The notes: generated by a model from the letters alone, not told the origin. A DNA stretch of 64,000 nt from Pseudomonas oryzagri (GCF_020831405.1 NZ_JAJHPU010000015.1:124001-188000), one strand, 5' to 3'; numbered from the stretch's first letter, positions 8,994 through 18,687 are shown. Translations and numbers: made by a program.

Positions 8994-9770
8994 TCACCAG
9001 TAGTTTTCCACCGCCAGTTGCCCTGGCCGCCTGCTAAGGCTGAGCTGCAGGCCGCGCAGCTTGAGGCGCGCGCGCAGCTCCTCGACCATCTCGGGATTGC
9101 CGCAGAGCATCAGCCGCGAGTGCTCGGGCGTGATGGAGAGACCCGCGGCGCGCTCCAGGTCGCCGCTGTCGAGCAGCGCGGTGAGTCGCGCCGTCAGGCA
9201 ACCGGGCACGCTTTCGCGGGTCACCACCGGCAGGTAGAGCAGCTTGTGCGCCGCGCCCTCCAGCCATTCGCGCTGCGCCAGCCCGCCGATCAGCGTCTGG
9301 TAGGCCAGCTCGGACGCGGTGCGCACGCTGTAGGCCAGCACGATGCGTTCGAAGCGCTGCCACACCTCGAGGTCCTGGAGGATCGACAGGAACGGCGCCA
9401 GTCCGGTGCCGCTGGCCAGCAGCCAGAGATCGCTGCCGCCGGTGAAGCGTTCGAGGGTCAGGTAGCCATAGGCCTGGCGCTCGACCAGCAGCTCGTCGCC
9501 CGGGCCGAGCAGCTTGAGTTCGCTGGTGAACTCGCCGTCCGGCACCTCGATGGAGAAGAACTCGAGGAAGTCGTCGTGGGGCGCCGAGACCATCGAGTAC
9601 GCGCGCCAGACCAGGCTGCCGCTGGCCTTGCGCACGCCCAGGCGGGCGAACTGGCCGGCACGAAAGCGAAAACCCGGATCGCGCGTGCAGCGCAGGCTGA
9701 ACAGGTTCGGCGACCAGCGCCAGACCTGGAGCAGGCGCTGGCGGGTGAACTTCTCCTCGCTGACCGTCAT
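8994..9770 (-). CDS. fpr: Ferredoxin/flavodoxin-NADP+ reductase
   Basis: 258 residues, the length of pseudomonad FprA. The FAD-binding motif RAYSMVSAP (RxYS) is at about residue 50, the NADP-binding loop LLASGTGLAPFLSILQD at about 108, and the C terminus VENYW ends in an aromatic residue that stacks on the flavin. It moves electrons between NADP(H) and ferredoxin or flavodoxin, supporting Fe-S and oxidative-stress metabolism. Divergent from rlmG. Confidence 0.95.
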   Translation of the reverse strand: MTVSEEKFTRQRLLQVWRWSPNLFSLRCTRDPGFRFRAGQFARLGVRKASGSLVWRAYSMVSAPHDDFLEFFSIEVPDGEFTSELKLLGPGDELLVERQAYGYLTLERFTGGSDLWLLASGTGLAPFLSILQDLEVWQRFERIVLAYSVRTASELAYQTLIGGLAQREWLEGAAHKLLYLPVVTRESVPGCLTARLTALLDSGDLERAAGLSITPEHSRLMLCGNPEMVEELRARLKLRGLQLSLSRRPGQLAVENYW

Positions 9771-9833
9771 ACTGCCCCCCTTCGCTGCCGCTGGCGCAGC
9801 AGACCTCCTTCATATAGCGCAAATCCCCCGCCC

Positions 9834-10961
9834 ATGCCCCTGTTCGTCTCGCCCTTCGCCCAACTCGACCTGCTGCGCCAGCCCGAGCAGCGCAACGATC
9901 CGCTGCAAGCCTTCGACGCCGCCGACGAGTACCTGCTCGCCCACCTGCACGCCCAGGGCCTGACCGCCGACAGCCGGGTGCTGCTGCTCAACGACGGCTT
10001 CGGCGCGCTGGCCTGCGCCCTCGCTCCGCATGCGGTGGTGGCGAGCAGCGGCGATTCCTTCCTCGGCGCCCTGGCGCTGGGCAAGAACCTGGCGCGCAAT
10101 GGTCTGGCGGCGGACGCGGTGCGTTTCGTACCGGCCAGCCAGGCGGCGCAGGGGCCGTTCGACTGGGTGCTGATCCGCGTGCCCAAGACCCTGGCGCTGC
10201 TCGAGGAGCAGCTGATCCGCCTGCACGGCCAGCTCGCCCCGGGGGCGAAGGTGGTGGCCGCCGGCATGGTCAAGCACCTGCCGCGCGCCGCCGGCGACCT
10301 GCTGGAGAAATACATCGGCCCGGTGCAGGCCTCACTGGCGGAGAAGAAGGCGCGCCTGCTGCTGGCCACGCCGCAGGCCAAGCCGGCGCCGCGCTCGCCC
10401 TACCCGACCCGCTACCGCCTGGACAGCCCGCCGCTGGAGCTGCTCAACCACGCCAACGTGTTCTGCCGCGAGGGCCTGGACATCGGCACGCGCGCGTTCC
10501 TGCCGCTGCTGCCGGGCAACCTCGGCCACGCGCGGGTCGCCGATCTGGGCTGCGGCAACGGCGTGCTGGCCATCGCCAGCGCGCTGGCCAACCCCGAGGC
10601 CGAGTACCTGCTGGTCGACGAATCCTTTATGGCCGTGCAGTCCGCAGAAGAGAACTGGCGCGCCGCACTGGGCGCGCGGCCGGTCGAGGTGCGCGCCGCC
10701 GACGGCCTGGCCGGCCAGGTGCCGGCCTCGCTGGACCTGGTGCTGTGCAATCCACCGTTCCACCAGCAGCAGGTGGTCGGCGACTTCCTCGCCTGGCGCA
10801 TGTTCCAGCAGGCCCACGCCGCGCTGGTGCGCGGCGGCGAGCTGTGGATCGTCGGCAACCGCCACCTCGGCTACCACGCCAAGCTCAAGCGCCTGTTCCG
10901 CGAGGTCAGCCAGGTCGGCGCCAATCCCAAGTTCGTGGTCCTGCGTGCGCGCAAGGGCTGA
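9834..10961 (+). CDS. rlmG: 23S rRNA (guanine(1835)-N(2))-methyltransferase
   Basis: 375 residues from the ATG at 9834. It has the duplicated methyltransferase architecture: a degenerate N-terminal domain (about 1-190), and a C-terminal catalytic domain with the SAM loop VADLGCGNGVLAIAS and the N2-guanine signature NPPFHQ. RlmG modifies G1835 of 23S rRNA. The frame is open further upstream, but MPLFVSPFAQLDLLRQP matches the expected N terminus. Confidence 0.92.
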   Translation: MPLFVSPFAQLDLLRQPEQRNDPLQAFDAADEYLLAHLHAQGLTADSRVLLLNDGFGALACALAPHAVVASSGDSFLGALALGKNLARNGLAADAVRFVPASQAAQGPFDWVLIRVPKTLALLEEQLIRLHGQLAPGAKVVAAGMVKHLPRAAGDLLEKYIGPVQASLAEKKARLLLATPQAKPAPRSPYPTRYRLDSPPLELLNHANVFCREGLDIGTRAFLPLLPGNLGHARVADLGCGNGVLAIASALANPEAEYLLVDESFMAVQSAEENWRAALGARPVEVRAADGLAGQVPASLDLVLCNPPFHQQQVVGDFLAWRMFQQAHAALVRGGELWIVGNRHLGYHAKLKRLFREVSQVGANPKFVVLRARKG

Positions 10962-10971
10962 GCGCGCATAT

Positions 10972-11082
10972 GTAGGGTGGTTGGCCAGCCCGTGGATGGC
11001 CACCCCGTGAAAAACTCGCGCAGCGATTTTCCACCGCCAGCCTCGATGGTGGAAAAGACCTGCGGTCGTTTTCCACCCTACG
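10972..11082. repeat. Palindromic GTAGGGTGG...CCACCCTAC repeat cluster (1)
   Basis: Opens with GTAGGGTGG and closes with CCACCCTAC. The inside carries ACTCGCGCAGCGATTTTCCA and a second GGTGGAAAA/TTTTCCACC inverted pair. The same units recur near 15401, 17033, 45971, 46139 and 52511, always between genes. This looks like a REP/BIME-like family of this genome. Confidence 0.7.
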
Positions 11083-11188
11083 AATGACAGAGGCGCGACT
11101 GGTATGATGCGCGCCTGTTTTTCCGGCCCCCGGCCGGGATGTTTCGATGTGCGGCGACCGCGTTCGCCCCGTACCTGACGAGCGACCG

Positions 11189-12268
11189 ATGCCCCAGTTC
11201 GACCCGACCCAATACGCCGCCCAGCTCGCCGCCAAGAAGGCCCGCCTGGAGGAGCTGCTGGCGCCGTTCGCCGCCCCCGAGCCGGAAGTGTTCGACTCGC
11301 CGCTCGAGCACTACCGCCTGCGCGCCGAGTTCCGCCTGTGGCGCGAGGAAGACGGCCGCCACTACGCGATGTTCGAGGGCGACAAGCACACCCCGGTGCT
11401 GATCGAGCAGTTCCCCATCGCCAGTGCGCGCATCAACGAACTCATGCCACGCCTGAAGGCCGCCTGGCAGGCCAGCGAGGTGCTGTCGCACAAGCTGTTC
11501 CAGGTCGAGTTCCTCACCACCCTCAAGGGCGACGCACTGATCACCCTGTGCTACCACCGGCCCATCGACGCGGCCTGGCAGGCCGAGGCGGAGCGCCTGG
11601 CCGGCGAGCTGGGCGTCAGCCTGATCGGCCGTTCGCGCGGCAAGCGCATCGTCATCGGCAAGGACTACGTGGAAGAAGAGCTGAGCGTGGCCGGGCGCAC
11701 CTTCGCCTACCGCCAGCCGGAAGGCGCCTTCACCCAGCCCAACGGCGTGGTCTGCCAGAAGATGCTCAACTGGGCCTTCGAGGCGCTCGGCGAGCGCGCC
11801 GACGACCTGCTCGAGCTGTACTGCGGCAACGGCAACTTCACCCTGCCGCTGTCCACCCGGGTGCGCCGCGTGCTGGCCACCGAGATCAGCAAGAGCTCGG
11901 TGAACGCCGCGCTGGCCAACATCGAAGACAACGGCATCGGCAACATCGAGCTGGTGCGCCTGTCCGCCGAGGAGCTGACCCAGGCGCTCAACGAGGTGCG
12001 TCCGTTCCGCCGCCTGGCCGGCATCGACCTGAAGAGCTACCAATTCGGCAGCGTGTTCGTCGACCCGCCGCGCGCCGGCATGGACCCGGACACCTGCGAG
12101 CTGACCCGCCGCTTCGACACCATCCTGTACATCTCCTGCAACCCGCAGACCCTGGCCGAGAACATCGCCCAGCTGCACGACACCCACAAGATCGTGCGCT
12201 GCGCGCTGTTCGACCAGTTCCCCTGGACCCACCATATGGAGAGCGGCGTACTGCTGCAGCGGCGCTGA
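11189..12268 (+). CDS. trmA: tRNA (uracil(54)-C(5))-methyltransferase
   Basis: 359 residues. The SAM motif is [13 protein letters not shown], then [10 protein letters not shown], the catalytic cysteine in ISCNPQTL, and the general-base glutamate in [11 protein letters not shown] at the C terminus. TrmA makes m5U54 (ribothymidine) in the T-loop of tRNA. The C-terminal end [10 protein letters not shown] is characteristic. The ATG at 11189 starts [13 protein letters not shown]; an upstream in-frame ATG is not preceded by a better ribosome site. Confidence 0.96.
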   Translation: MPQFDPTQYAAQLAAKKARLEELLAPFAAPEPEVFDSPLEHYRLRAEFRLWREEDGRHYAMFEGDKHTPVLIEQFPIASARINELMPRLKAAWQASEVLSHKLFQVEFLTTLKGDALITLCYHRPIDAAWQAEAERLAGELGVSLIGRSRGKRIVIGKDYVEEELSVAGRTFAYRQPEGAFTQPNGVVCQKMLNWAFEALGERADDLLELYCGNGNFTLPLSTRVRRVLATEISKSSVNAALANIEDNGIGNIELVRLSAEELTQALNEVRPFRRLAGIDLKSYQFGSVFVDPPRAGMDPDTCELTRRFDTILYISCNPQTLAENIAQLHDTHKIVRCALFDQFPWTHHMESGVLLQRR

Positions 12269-12292
12269 GCCGCGACCTCCCCCGCACAACCC

Positions 12293-12335
12293 CAGCGGCC
12301 GACCGGGTGCCCCATGGCGACCCGCTCGGCCGCTG
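12293..12335 (+). terminator. Possible terminator-like hairpin after trmA
   Basis: CAGCGGCCGA (12293-12302) pairs with TCGGCCGCTG (12326-12335) around a 23-nt loop. No strong T-run follows, so it may only separate trmA from the ABC operon or act as a structural element. Confidence 0.3.
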
Positions 12336-12374
12336 TGCTAGCTTGATCCGCATAACAACATCAGGAATCCCCCC

Positions 12375-13148
12375 ATGGCCGCAGCCATTCCGGCACTGGA
12401 AATCCGCAACCTGCACAAACGCTACGGCGACCTGGAGGTGCTCAAGGGCATCTCGCTGACCGCGCGCGACGGCGACGTGATCTCCATCCTCGGTTCCTCC
12501 GGTTCCGGCAAGTCCACCTTCCTGCGCTGCATCAACCTGCTGGAAAGCCCGCACGAGGGGCAGATCTTCGTCGCCGGCGAGGAGCTCAAGCTCAAGCCGG
12601 GCAAGGACGGCGCGCTGGTCGCCGCGGACAACAGGCAGATCAACCGTCTGCGCAGCGAGCTGGGCTTCGTGTTCCAGAATTTCAACCTGTGGCCGCACAT
12701 GAGCATCCTCGACAACGTGATCGAGGCGCCGCGCCGCGTGCTCGGCCTGTCGAAGGCCGAGGCCGTCGAGCGCGCCGAGGCGCTGCTGGCCAAGGTCGGC
12801 ATCGCCGCCAAGCGCGACAGCTATCCCAGCCAGCTGTCCGGCGGCCAGCAGCAGCGCGCGGCCATCGCCCGCACCCTGTGCATGGAGCCCAAGGTGATCC
12901 TGTTCGACGAGCCGACCTCGGCGCTCGACCCGGAGATGGTCCAGGAGGTGCTCAACGTGATCCGCGCGCTGGCCGAGGAAGGCCGCACCATGCTGCTGGT
13001 CACCCACGAGATGGGCTTCGCCCGCCAGGTGTCCAGCGAGGTGGTGTTCCTCCACCAGGGCCTGGTCGAGGAGCAGGGGCCGCCGAGCCAGGTGTTCGGC
13101 AACCCGAACTCGGAGCGCTGCCGCCAGTTCATGTCTAGCCTCAAATAA
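12375..13148 (+). CDS. Polar amino-acid ABC transporter, ATP-binding protein (HisP/AotP type)
   Basis: 257 residues. Walker A GSSGSGKST, signature LSGGQQQR, Walker B VILFDEPTSALDPE and the switch histidine in LLVTHEMGFA are all present. The length and the insert ELKLKPGKDGALVAADNRQI are typical of histidine/arginine/ornithine importers. First of four genes in the order ATPase, binding protein, permease, permease. I recall a pseudomonad locus with this order, distinct from aot, but cannot confirm it. Substrate is probably a basic amino acid. Confidence 0.92.
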   Translation: MAAAIPALEIRNLHKRYGDLEVLKGISLTARDGDVISILGSSGSGKSTFLRCINLLESPHEGQIFVAGEELKLKPGKDGALVAADNRQINRLRSELGFVFQNFNLWPHMSILDNVIEAPRRVLGLSKAEAVERAEALLAKVGIAAKRDSYPSQLSGGQQQRAAIARTLCMEPKVILFDEPTSALDPEMVQEVLNVIRALAEEGRTMLLVTHEMGFARQVSSEVVFLHQGLVEEQGPPSQVFGNPNSERCRQFMSSLK

Positions 13149-13211
13149 CAACTCGGCCGACGCGCCCGCGCCGCGGCCGGGCGATGGAAAGCCACCCAAG
13201 GAGCCCTACCC

Positions 13212-13964
13212 ATGAAAATCCGCAATTCGCTGCTGGCCGCGGCCGCGGCCCTGCTGTTCGCCCAGGCGGCGGTCGCCGCCGACAAGCTGAAAATCGGCAC
13301 CGAGGGCGCCTACCCGCCCTTCAACCTGGTCGACGCCAGCGGCAACGTGGTCGGCTTCGACGTGGAGATCGCCAAGGCCCTGTGCGTGAAGATGCAGGCC
13401 GAGTGCGAGATCGTCACCTCCGACTGGGACGGCATCATCCCGGCGCTCAACGCCAAGAAGTTCGACATGATCGTCGCCTCGATGTCGATCACCGACGAGC
13501 GCAAGCAGGCGGTCGACTTCACCGATCCCTACTACACCAACAAGCTGCAGTTCATCGCGCCCAAGGGCACCGAGTTCAAGACCGACGAGGCCAGCCTCAA
13601 GGGCAAGGTGATCGGCGCGCAACGCGCCACCATCGCCGGCACCTGGCTGGAGGACAACCTCGGCGACGTGGTCGAGGTGAAGCTCTACGACACCCAGGAG
13701 AATGCCTACCTCGATCTGGCCGCCGGCCGCGTCGACGGCGTGCTGGCCGACAAGTTCGTCAACTGGGAATGGCTCAAGAGCGACGCCGGCAAGGACTTCG
13801 AGTTCAAGGGCGAGCCGGTGTTCGACAACGACAAGATCGGCATCGCCGTACGCAAGGGCGACGACGCCCTGCGCACCAAGCTCAACGCCGCCATTCACGC
13901 GATCGTCGCCGACGGCACCTACAAGCAGATCAACGACAAGTACTTCCCCTTCAGCATCTATTGA
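13212..13964 (+). CDS. Polar amino-acid ABC transporter, periplasmic binding protein
   Basis: 250 residues with a Sec signal peptide (NSLLAAAAALLFAQAAVAA, cleavage near residue 22). The SBP family 3 signature KIGTEGAYPPFN is followed by VGFDVEIAKALC, SDWDGIIPALNAKKFD and SITDERKQAVDFTDPYY. The arginine/aspartate ligand triad pattern fits a lysine/arginine/ornithine/histidine-type protein. 63 bp after the ATPase gene. The hairpin just downstream may raise its expression over the permeases. Confidence 0.93.
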   Translation: MKIRNSLLAAAAALLFAQAAVAADKLKIGTEGAYPPFNLVDASGNVVGFDVEIAKALCVKMQAECEIVTSDWDGIIPALNAKKFDMIVASMSITDERKQAVDFTDPYYTNKLQFIAPKGTEFKTDEASLKGKVIGAQRATIAGTWLEDNLGDVVEVKLYDTQENAYLDLAAGRVDGVLADKFVNWEWLKSDAGKDFEFKGEPVFDNDKIGIAVRKGDDALRTKLNAAIHAIVADGTYKQINDKYFPFSIY

Positions 13965-13971
13965 GCCGGTA

Positions 13972-13999
13972 GCGCCACGCCGCTCACGCGGCGTGGCGC
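13972..13999 (+). other. Intercistronic GC hairpin between binding-protein and permease genes
   Basis: GCGCCACGCCGC (13972-13983) pairs perfectly with GCGGCGTGGCGC (13988-13999) around TCAC. No T-run follows. Such hairpins commonly stabilise the upstream message of binding-protein genes so that more binding protein than permease is made. Confidence 0.6.
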
Positions 14000-14008
14000 G
14001 GATATCCC

Positions 14009-14704
14009 ATGATTCCTGACTTGCAAGGCTTCGGACCGGCGCTGGCCGCCGGCACCTGGATGACCCTCCAACTGTCCCTCGCTGCGGTCAGCGTCGGACT
14101 CGTTCTCGGCCTGCTCGGCGCTCTGGCCAAGACCTCCGGCAACCTGGCCCTGCGCCTGCTCGGCGGCGGCTACACCACGGTGGTGCGCGGCGTGCCGGAG
14201 ACCCTCTGGGTACTGATGATCTACTACGGCACGGTGACCGGCCTGAACGCCGTCGGCGCGCTGTTCGGCTACCCGGAGCTGGCCCTCGACCCGTTCGCCG
14301 CCGGCACCCTGGCGCTCGGCCTGTGCTTCGGCGCCTACGCCACCGAGGTGTTCCGCGGCGCGCTGCTGGCCATTCCCAAGGGCCAGCGCGAGGCCGGCCT
14401 GGCGCTCGGCATGAGTCACGGCCGGATCTTCTGGCGCATCACCCTGCCGCAGTTGTGGCGCACCGCGCTGCCCGGCCTCGGCAACCTGTACATGATCCTG
14501 CTCAAGGACACCGCGCTGGTGTCGCTGATCTCCCTGGAGGAGATCATGCGCAAGGCGAGCGTCGCCTCCAACGCCACCAAGGCACCCTTCACCTTCTACA
14601 TGAGCGCCGCGGTCATCTACCTCGGCCTCACCGTGATCATCATGCTGGTCCTGCACCAACTGGAAAAACGCGCCGGCCGCGGCATCGCGAGGAACGAGCT
14701 ATGA
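14009..14704 (+). CDS. Polar amino-acid ABC transporter permease (HisQ/AotQ type)
   Basis: 231 residues with about five membrane helices and the cytoplasmic EAA loop (QREAGLALGMSHGRIFWRIT). It starts MIPDLQGFGPALAAGTWMTL, as in HisQ/ArtQ-family subunits. The stop overlaps the next start by 4 bp (ATGA), implying translational coupling with the second permease. Confidence 0.92.
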   Translation: MIPDLQGFGPALAAGTWMTLQLSLAAVSVGLVLGLLGALAKTSGNLALRLLGGGYTTVVRGVPETLWVLMIYYGTVTGLNAVGALFGYPELALDPFAAGTLALGLCFGAYATEVFRGALLAIPKGQREAGLALGMSHGRIFWRITLPQLWRTALPGLGNLYMILLKDTALVSLISLEEIMRKASVASNATKAPFTFYMSAAVIYLGLTVIIMLVLHQLEKRAGRGIARNEL

Positions 14705-15393
14705 GCGGCTGGGATCTGCTGGTCAAATGGACGCCGAAGATGCTCCAGGGCGTCGGCCTGACCCTCGAGCTGGTCGCCATCGCCGTGGTCGCCGGCCTGC
14801 TGGTGGCGCTGCCGCTGGGCATCGCCCGCGCGTCGCGGCACTGGCACGTGCGCGCGCTGCCCTCGGCGTACATCTTCTTCTTCCGCGGCACGCCGCTCTT
14901 GCTGCAGCTGTTCATCGTCTACTACGGCCTGGCGCAGTTCCCGGCGGTGCGCCAGAGCGTGCTGTGGCCGTTCCTGCGCGATCCGTACTGGTGCGCGCTG
15001 CTGACCATGACCCTGCACACCGCGGCCTACATCGCCGAGATCATGCGCGGCGCGATCCACGCCGTACCGATCGGCGAGGTGGAGGCGGCCCGCGCCCTGG
15101 GCATGTCGCGGCGCCAGGCGCTGCTGCACATCATCCTGCCGCGCGCCGCGCGCATCGGCCTGCCGGCCTACACCAACGAAGTGATCCTGATGCTCAAGGC
15201 CAGCGCGGTGGTCTATACCGTGACGCTCTACGACATCATGGGCATGGCGCGGACCATCAGCTCGCGCACCTACGAGCAGATGTTCTTCTTCATCTACGCC
15301 GGCATGCTCTACCTGGTCATCACCATCGGCCTGACCTGGATCTTCCGCGGCATCGAACGCTGGTTGCGCATCGACGCCGCGCGGGCGCGTTAA
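14701..15393 (+). CDS. Polar amino-acid ABC transporter permease (HisM/AotM type)
   Basis: 230 residues. The EAA loop reads GEVEAARALGMSRRQALLHI, and IFFFRGTPLLLQLFIVYYGL is typical of HisM/AotM subunits. It starts inside the stop codon of the preceding permease gene, so the two should form a heterodimer. Confidence 0.92.
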   Translation: MSGWDLLVKWTPKMLQGVGLTLELVAIAVVAGLLVALPLGIARASRHWHVRALPSAYIFFFRGTPLLLQLFIVYYGLAQFPAVRQSVLWPFLRDPYWCALLTMTLHTAAYIAEIMRGAIHAVPIGEVEAARALGMSRRQALLHIILPRAARIGLPAYTNEVILMLKASAVVYTVTLYDIMGMARTISSRTYEQMFFFIYAGMLYLVITIGLTWIFRGIERWLRIDAARAR

Positions 15394-15400
15394 GCGGAGG

Positions 15401-15508
15401 GTGGGCAACTCGCGCGGCGATTGCCCACCGTTGGCCGGCCTGATGCCTGTTGTAGGGACGAATTTATTCGCCAACGCAGCCCCGTCTGGCGAATAAATTC
15501 GCCCCTAC
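15401..15508. repeat. Palindromic repeat cluster (2): GTGGGCAA hairpin plus GAATAAATTCGCCCCTAC inverted repeat
   Basis: GTGGGCAA (15401-15408) pairs with TTGCCCAC (15422-15429). Then an inverted repeat spans 15453-15508, opening GTAGGGACGAATTTATTCGC and closing GCGAATAAATTCGCCCCTAC. The latter is a second repeat family, found again at 16904-16957 and 46069-46124. It may also end transcription of the transporter operon. Confidence 0.7.
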
Positions 15509-15552
15509 AGAGCGGGAAGACGACCCGCCTGCGCCGCAGCGACGTCAGCCGC

Positions 15553-15558
15553 TATAAT
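15553..15558 (+). promoter_or_regulatory. -10 element (TATAAT) before the methyltransferase gene
   Basis: A perfect TATAAT 35 bp upstream of the GTG start at 15593. No clear TTGACA at the right distance, so the promoter call is moderate. Confidence 0.4.
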
Positions 15559-15592
15559 CGCCGCCCTGCCCACTGCCCCGCCGCTGCCCGCC

Positions 15593-16804
15593 GTGTCCGA
15601 GATCCTCCAAGGCCCCCTGCTGCACCAGCGCTTCGCCGAGCTGGACGTCTTTCTGCGCGACCATCAGGCGCTGTGGCGGGCCAAGCCCTTCACCGCCCCG
15701 ATCCTCGCCTGGGAACACGACCATCCCGAGTTGGCCGCCTGGCTGCGCGGCCGCTCGCTGGAGCAGGCCGACGCCGCGCACAACCGTCCCGAGCAGCTCG
15801 ACGCCCCGGCACCCTTTCCCGGCCTGGCCAGGCGTGCAGCCGAGCTGGCCGCCGTCGCCGAGCTGCCGGCCGGCAGTGCGCCGAGCCTGCCCCCGCAGTT
15901 CAGCGTCGACGTGCCGGGGCGCAAGTGGCAGCAGATCGACGCCTTCGCCCGCCGTCTGGGCTTCACCGCGCCGGTCCGTCACTGGCTGGACTGGTGCGCC
16001 GGCAAGGGCCACCTCGGTCGCCGCCTGGCGCACGCCGGCACGCCGCTGACCTGCCTGGAATACGACGCCGCGCTGGTCGAGGACGGCCAGCGCCTCAGCC
16101 AGCGGCTGGCCCTGGACGCGCAGCACTTCGAGCAGGACGTGCTGGCGGAAGACGCCGCGCAACGTCTCGCCGCCGAGCACACCCCGGTGGCCCTGCACGC
16201 CTGCGGCGAGCTGCATGTGCGCCTGCTCGAACTGGCCAGCGCCAGCGGTTGCCGCCAGCTGGCGCTGGCGCCCTGCTGCTACAACCGCATCGCGGCGGAG
16301 CTCTACCAGCCGCTGTCGCGAACGGCGCAGGAGTCCTCGCTGCGCCTGAGCCGCGACGATCTGCGTCTGCCGCTGGCCGAGACGGTCACCGCCGGGGCGC
16401 GGGTGCGCCGCCAGCGCGACCACTCGATGGCCCGCCGGCTGGCCTTCGACCTGCTGCAGCGCGAGCTTCGCGGCGTCGACGACTACCTGCCGGTGCCCTC
16501 GCTGGCCCCGGCCTGGCTGGACAAGCCGTTCGCCGAGTACTGCCGCGATCTGGCCGAATTGAAGGGGTTGCCGGCACCCGGCGAGCGCGACTGGGCGGCG
16601 CTGGAAGCCGCCGGCTGGCGGCGCCTGGCGGCGGTGCGCAACCTCGAACTGGTGCGCGGCCTGTTCCGCCGGCCGCTGGAGCTGTGGCTGCTGCTCGATC
16701 GCGCGTTGTACCTGGAGGAGCAGGGCTACCGGGTGAAACTCGGTGCGTTCTGCGAATACCACCTGACCCCGCGCAATATCCTGCTGCTGGCCGAGCGGGA
16801 CTGA
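15593..16804 (+). CDS. SAM-dependent methyltransferase-like protein (METTL25-like domain)
   Basis: 403 residues from a GTG start (MSEILQGPLLHQRF). A Rossmann-type SAM-binding loop LDWCAGKGHLGRRLA lies at about residues 140-155, then ALHACGELHVRLLEL and the cysteine motif LALAPCCYNRIA. The C-terminal third is helical with YLEEQGYRVKLGAFCEYHLT. The CGKGHL...HACG...PCCYN order recalls the Methyltransf_32/METTL25 group. Substrate unknown. Confidence 0.8.
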   Translation: MSEILQGPLLHQRFAELDVFLRDHQALWRAKPFTAPILAWEHDHPELAAWLRGRSLEQADAAHNRPEQLDAPAPFPGLARRAAELAAVAELPAGSAPSLPPQFSVDVPGRKWQQIDAFARRLGFTAPVRHWLDWCAGKGHLGRRLAHAGTPLTCLEYDAALVEDGQRLSQRLALDAQHFEQDVLAEDAAQRLAAEHTPVALHACGELHVRLLELASASGCRQLALAPCCYNRIAAELYQPLSRTAQESSLRLSRDDLRLPLAETVTAGARVRRQRDHSMARRLAFDLLQRELRGVDDYLPVPSLAPAWLDKPFAEYCRDLAELKGLPAPGERDWAALEAAGWRRLAAVRNLELVRGLFRRPLELWLLLDRALYLEEQGYRVKLGAFCEYHLTPRNILLLAERD

Positions 16805-17289
16805 ACAGGCGGAGGCCATTGGTAGAAGATCGCTACGCGAGTCTTCTACCCTACGCGCTGCTGCTGGCCGAGGGCCCAGCGGCGTACGGCGCGGCCGGCC
16901 TGGAGGGGCGAATTCATTCGCCTGATCGGGCCGCGCTGGCGAATAAATTCGCCCCTACCGGCAGACAGGGCGTCGCCTGCAAAACCTGATCGTATCCACG
17001 TGTCACAAGAGCGGAGCGCCTACCAGACGTAGGGTAGGTAACTCGCGCAGCGATTACCTACCGCCAAGGGTGCACCGCTGCATCGGTAGAAGATCGCTGC
17101 GCGAGTCTTCTACCCTACACCGGCCCTGGCCTGCCGCTGGGCCGGCAATTTCTTCGCGCCCACGCTCCGGCGTCGGAGCCAACGTCCTGATCCTGCTGCC
17201 GACTCCAGAAACGCAAAAGGCGCCCGCGAGGGGCGCCTTTTGCCGTGGACTGCCAGGCCCCGCGTGAGCCCTTCCTGCGAGACGAAGCG
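16805..17289. repeat. Intergenic repeat cluster (3) between methyltransferase and ttgC
   Basis: No gene is evident. Four short palindromes were found: GTAGAAGA/TCTTCTAC (16822-16849), the GAATAAATTCGCCCCTAC inverted repeat (16904-16957), GGTAGGTAA/TTACCTACC (17033-17062) and GGTAGAAGA/TCTTCTACC (17085-17114). All share the core ATCGCTRCGCGAG or its complement. The ttgC terminator lies at 17213-17243. Confidence 0.7.
17213..17243 (-). terminator. Intrinsic terminator after ttgC
   Basis: GCAAAAGGCGCCC (17213-17225) pairs with GGGCGCCTTTTGC (17231-17243) around GCGAG: a 13-bp stem with A/T tracts at its base. Read on the minus strand it gives GCGCCTTTTGCGTTT, 47 bp after the ttgC stop. Confidence 0.85.
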
Positions 17290-18687
17290 TTACTCCACCC
17301 CACCGCCGAGCGCCTTGTACAGGGCGATCTCGCTGGACAGCTGGGCCAGGCGGTCGCCGATCAGCGTCTGCTGCGAACCGAACAGCTGGCGCTGGGCGTC
17401 GAGCAGGATCAGGTGGCTGTCGACGCCGGTGCGGTAGCGCCGCTCGGCCAGCCGGTAGTACTCGGCGTTGGCCGCCACCAGGTCGCGCTGCGCCTTGAGC
17501 TGCTCGGTGTAGGTGCTGCGCGCGGCGAGGCCGTCGGCGACCTCGCTGAACGCGGTCTGGATCGCCTTCTCGTACTGCGCCACCTCGATCTGCTTCTGCA
17601 GCTTGGCGTAGTCCAGGCTGCCCTTGAGGCTGCCGGCGGTGAAGATCGGCAGGTTGATCGACGGCTGGAACAGCCAGGTGCCGCTGCCGGCCTTGAACAA
17701 CCCGGACAGCTCGGTGCTGGTGGTGCCGGCCCGTCCGGTCAGGCTGATGCTCGGGAAGAACGCCGCGCGCGCCGCGCCGATATTGGCGTTGGCCGCTTTG
17801 AGCAGGTGCTCCGCCTCGAGGATGTCCGGGCGGCGCTGCAGCAGCTCGGCGGGCAGGCCCACCGGCAGCTCGGCCAGTTGCGCCTGCTCCAAGGGCGCGG
17901 CGGCCGGCAGGTCGTCCGGCACGGCGTTGCCGAGCAGCAGCTGCAGGGCGTTGCGGTCCTGGGCGACCAGGCGGGTGTACTGGGCGACGCTGACCCGCGC
18001 GCTCTCCACCGCGCTGCGCGACTGGGTCAGTTCGAGCGCCGAGGCGACGCCGACGTCGAAGCTGCGCTGGGTCAGCGCCAGGCTCTGCTCGTAGGTGCGC
18101 AGGGTCTCCTCGCTCAGCGCCAGCAGCTCGCGGTCGGCCTGCAGGGTCAGCCAGGCGTCGGCGACGCTGGCCACCAGGGCGATCTGCGTGCTGCGCTGCG
18201 CCTGCGCGGTGGCGAAGTACTGCTCGAGCGCCGCCTCGCTCAGGCTGCGCAGGCGGCCGAACAGATCCAGCTCCCAGTCGCTGACGCCGACGGTGGCGCC
18301 GTATTCGGCGTTGGTGGCGGCCTCGCCGGTACGCGACAGGTCGCCCGGCAGGCGCTGGCGGGTGCCGCTGCCGCGCGCGTCGATCTGCGGGAACAGCTCG
18401 GCCCGCTGGATGCGGTGCAGCGCCTGGTAGGCCTCGACGTTGAGCGCGGCGACGCGCAGGTCGCGGTTGTTGTCCAGCGCCACCTGGATCGCCCGCTGCA
18501 GGGCGGCATCGCGGAAGAAGCTGCGCCAGGCCGGCAGCTCGGCGCCGGCCTGGCCGGCCTCCGCGGCGTAGGCCGGGCCCTTCGGCCAGGCGTCGGCCAC
18601 CGGCGCCTCGGGGCGCTGGTAGTCGGGGATCAGCGAGCAGCCGCCGAGGGCGAGGAGGATGCTCAGGGTGAGGATCGACTTCTTCAC
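17290..18687 (-). CDS. ttgC: RND efflux outer-membrane channel lipoprotein (TtgC/OprM family)
   Basis: 465 residues from a GTG at 18687 that overlaps the ttgB stop by 4 bp (GTGA). It has a lipoprotein signal [17 protein letters not shown] (lipid-modified Cys17) and two OEP repeats with [16 protein letters not shown] and [20 protein letters not shown], typical of TolC-like trimers. It forms the outer-membrane duct of the TtgABC pump. The gene order adaptor-pump-channel and the divergent TetR gene match ttgABC, arpABC and mexAB-oprM. Confidence 0.93.
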   Translation of the reverse strand: MKKSILTLSILLALGGCSLIPDYQRPEAPVADAWPKGPAYAAEAGQAGAELPAWRSFFRDAALQRAIQVALDNNRDLRVAALNVEAYQALHRIQRAELFPQIDARGSGTRQRLPGDLSRTGEAATNAEYGATVGVSDWELDLFGRLRSLSEAALEQYFATAQAQRSTQIALVASVADAWLTLQADRELLALSEETLRTYEQSLALTQRSFDVGVASALELTQSRSAVESARVSVAQYTRLVAQDRNALQLLLGNAVPDDLPAAAPLEQAQLAELPVGLPAELLQRRPDILEAEHLLKAANANIGAARAAFFPSISLTGRAGTTSTELSGLFKAGSGTWLFQPSINLPIFTAGSLKGSLDYAKLQKQIEVAQYEKAIQTAFSEVADGLAARSTYTEQLKAQRDLVAANAEYYRLAERRYRTGVDSHLILLDAQRQLFGSQQTLIGDRLAQLSSEIALYKALGGGVE

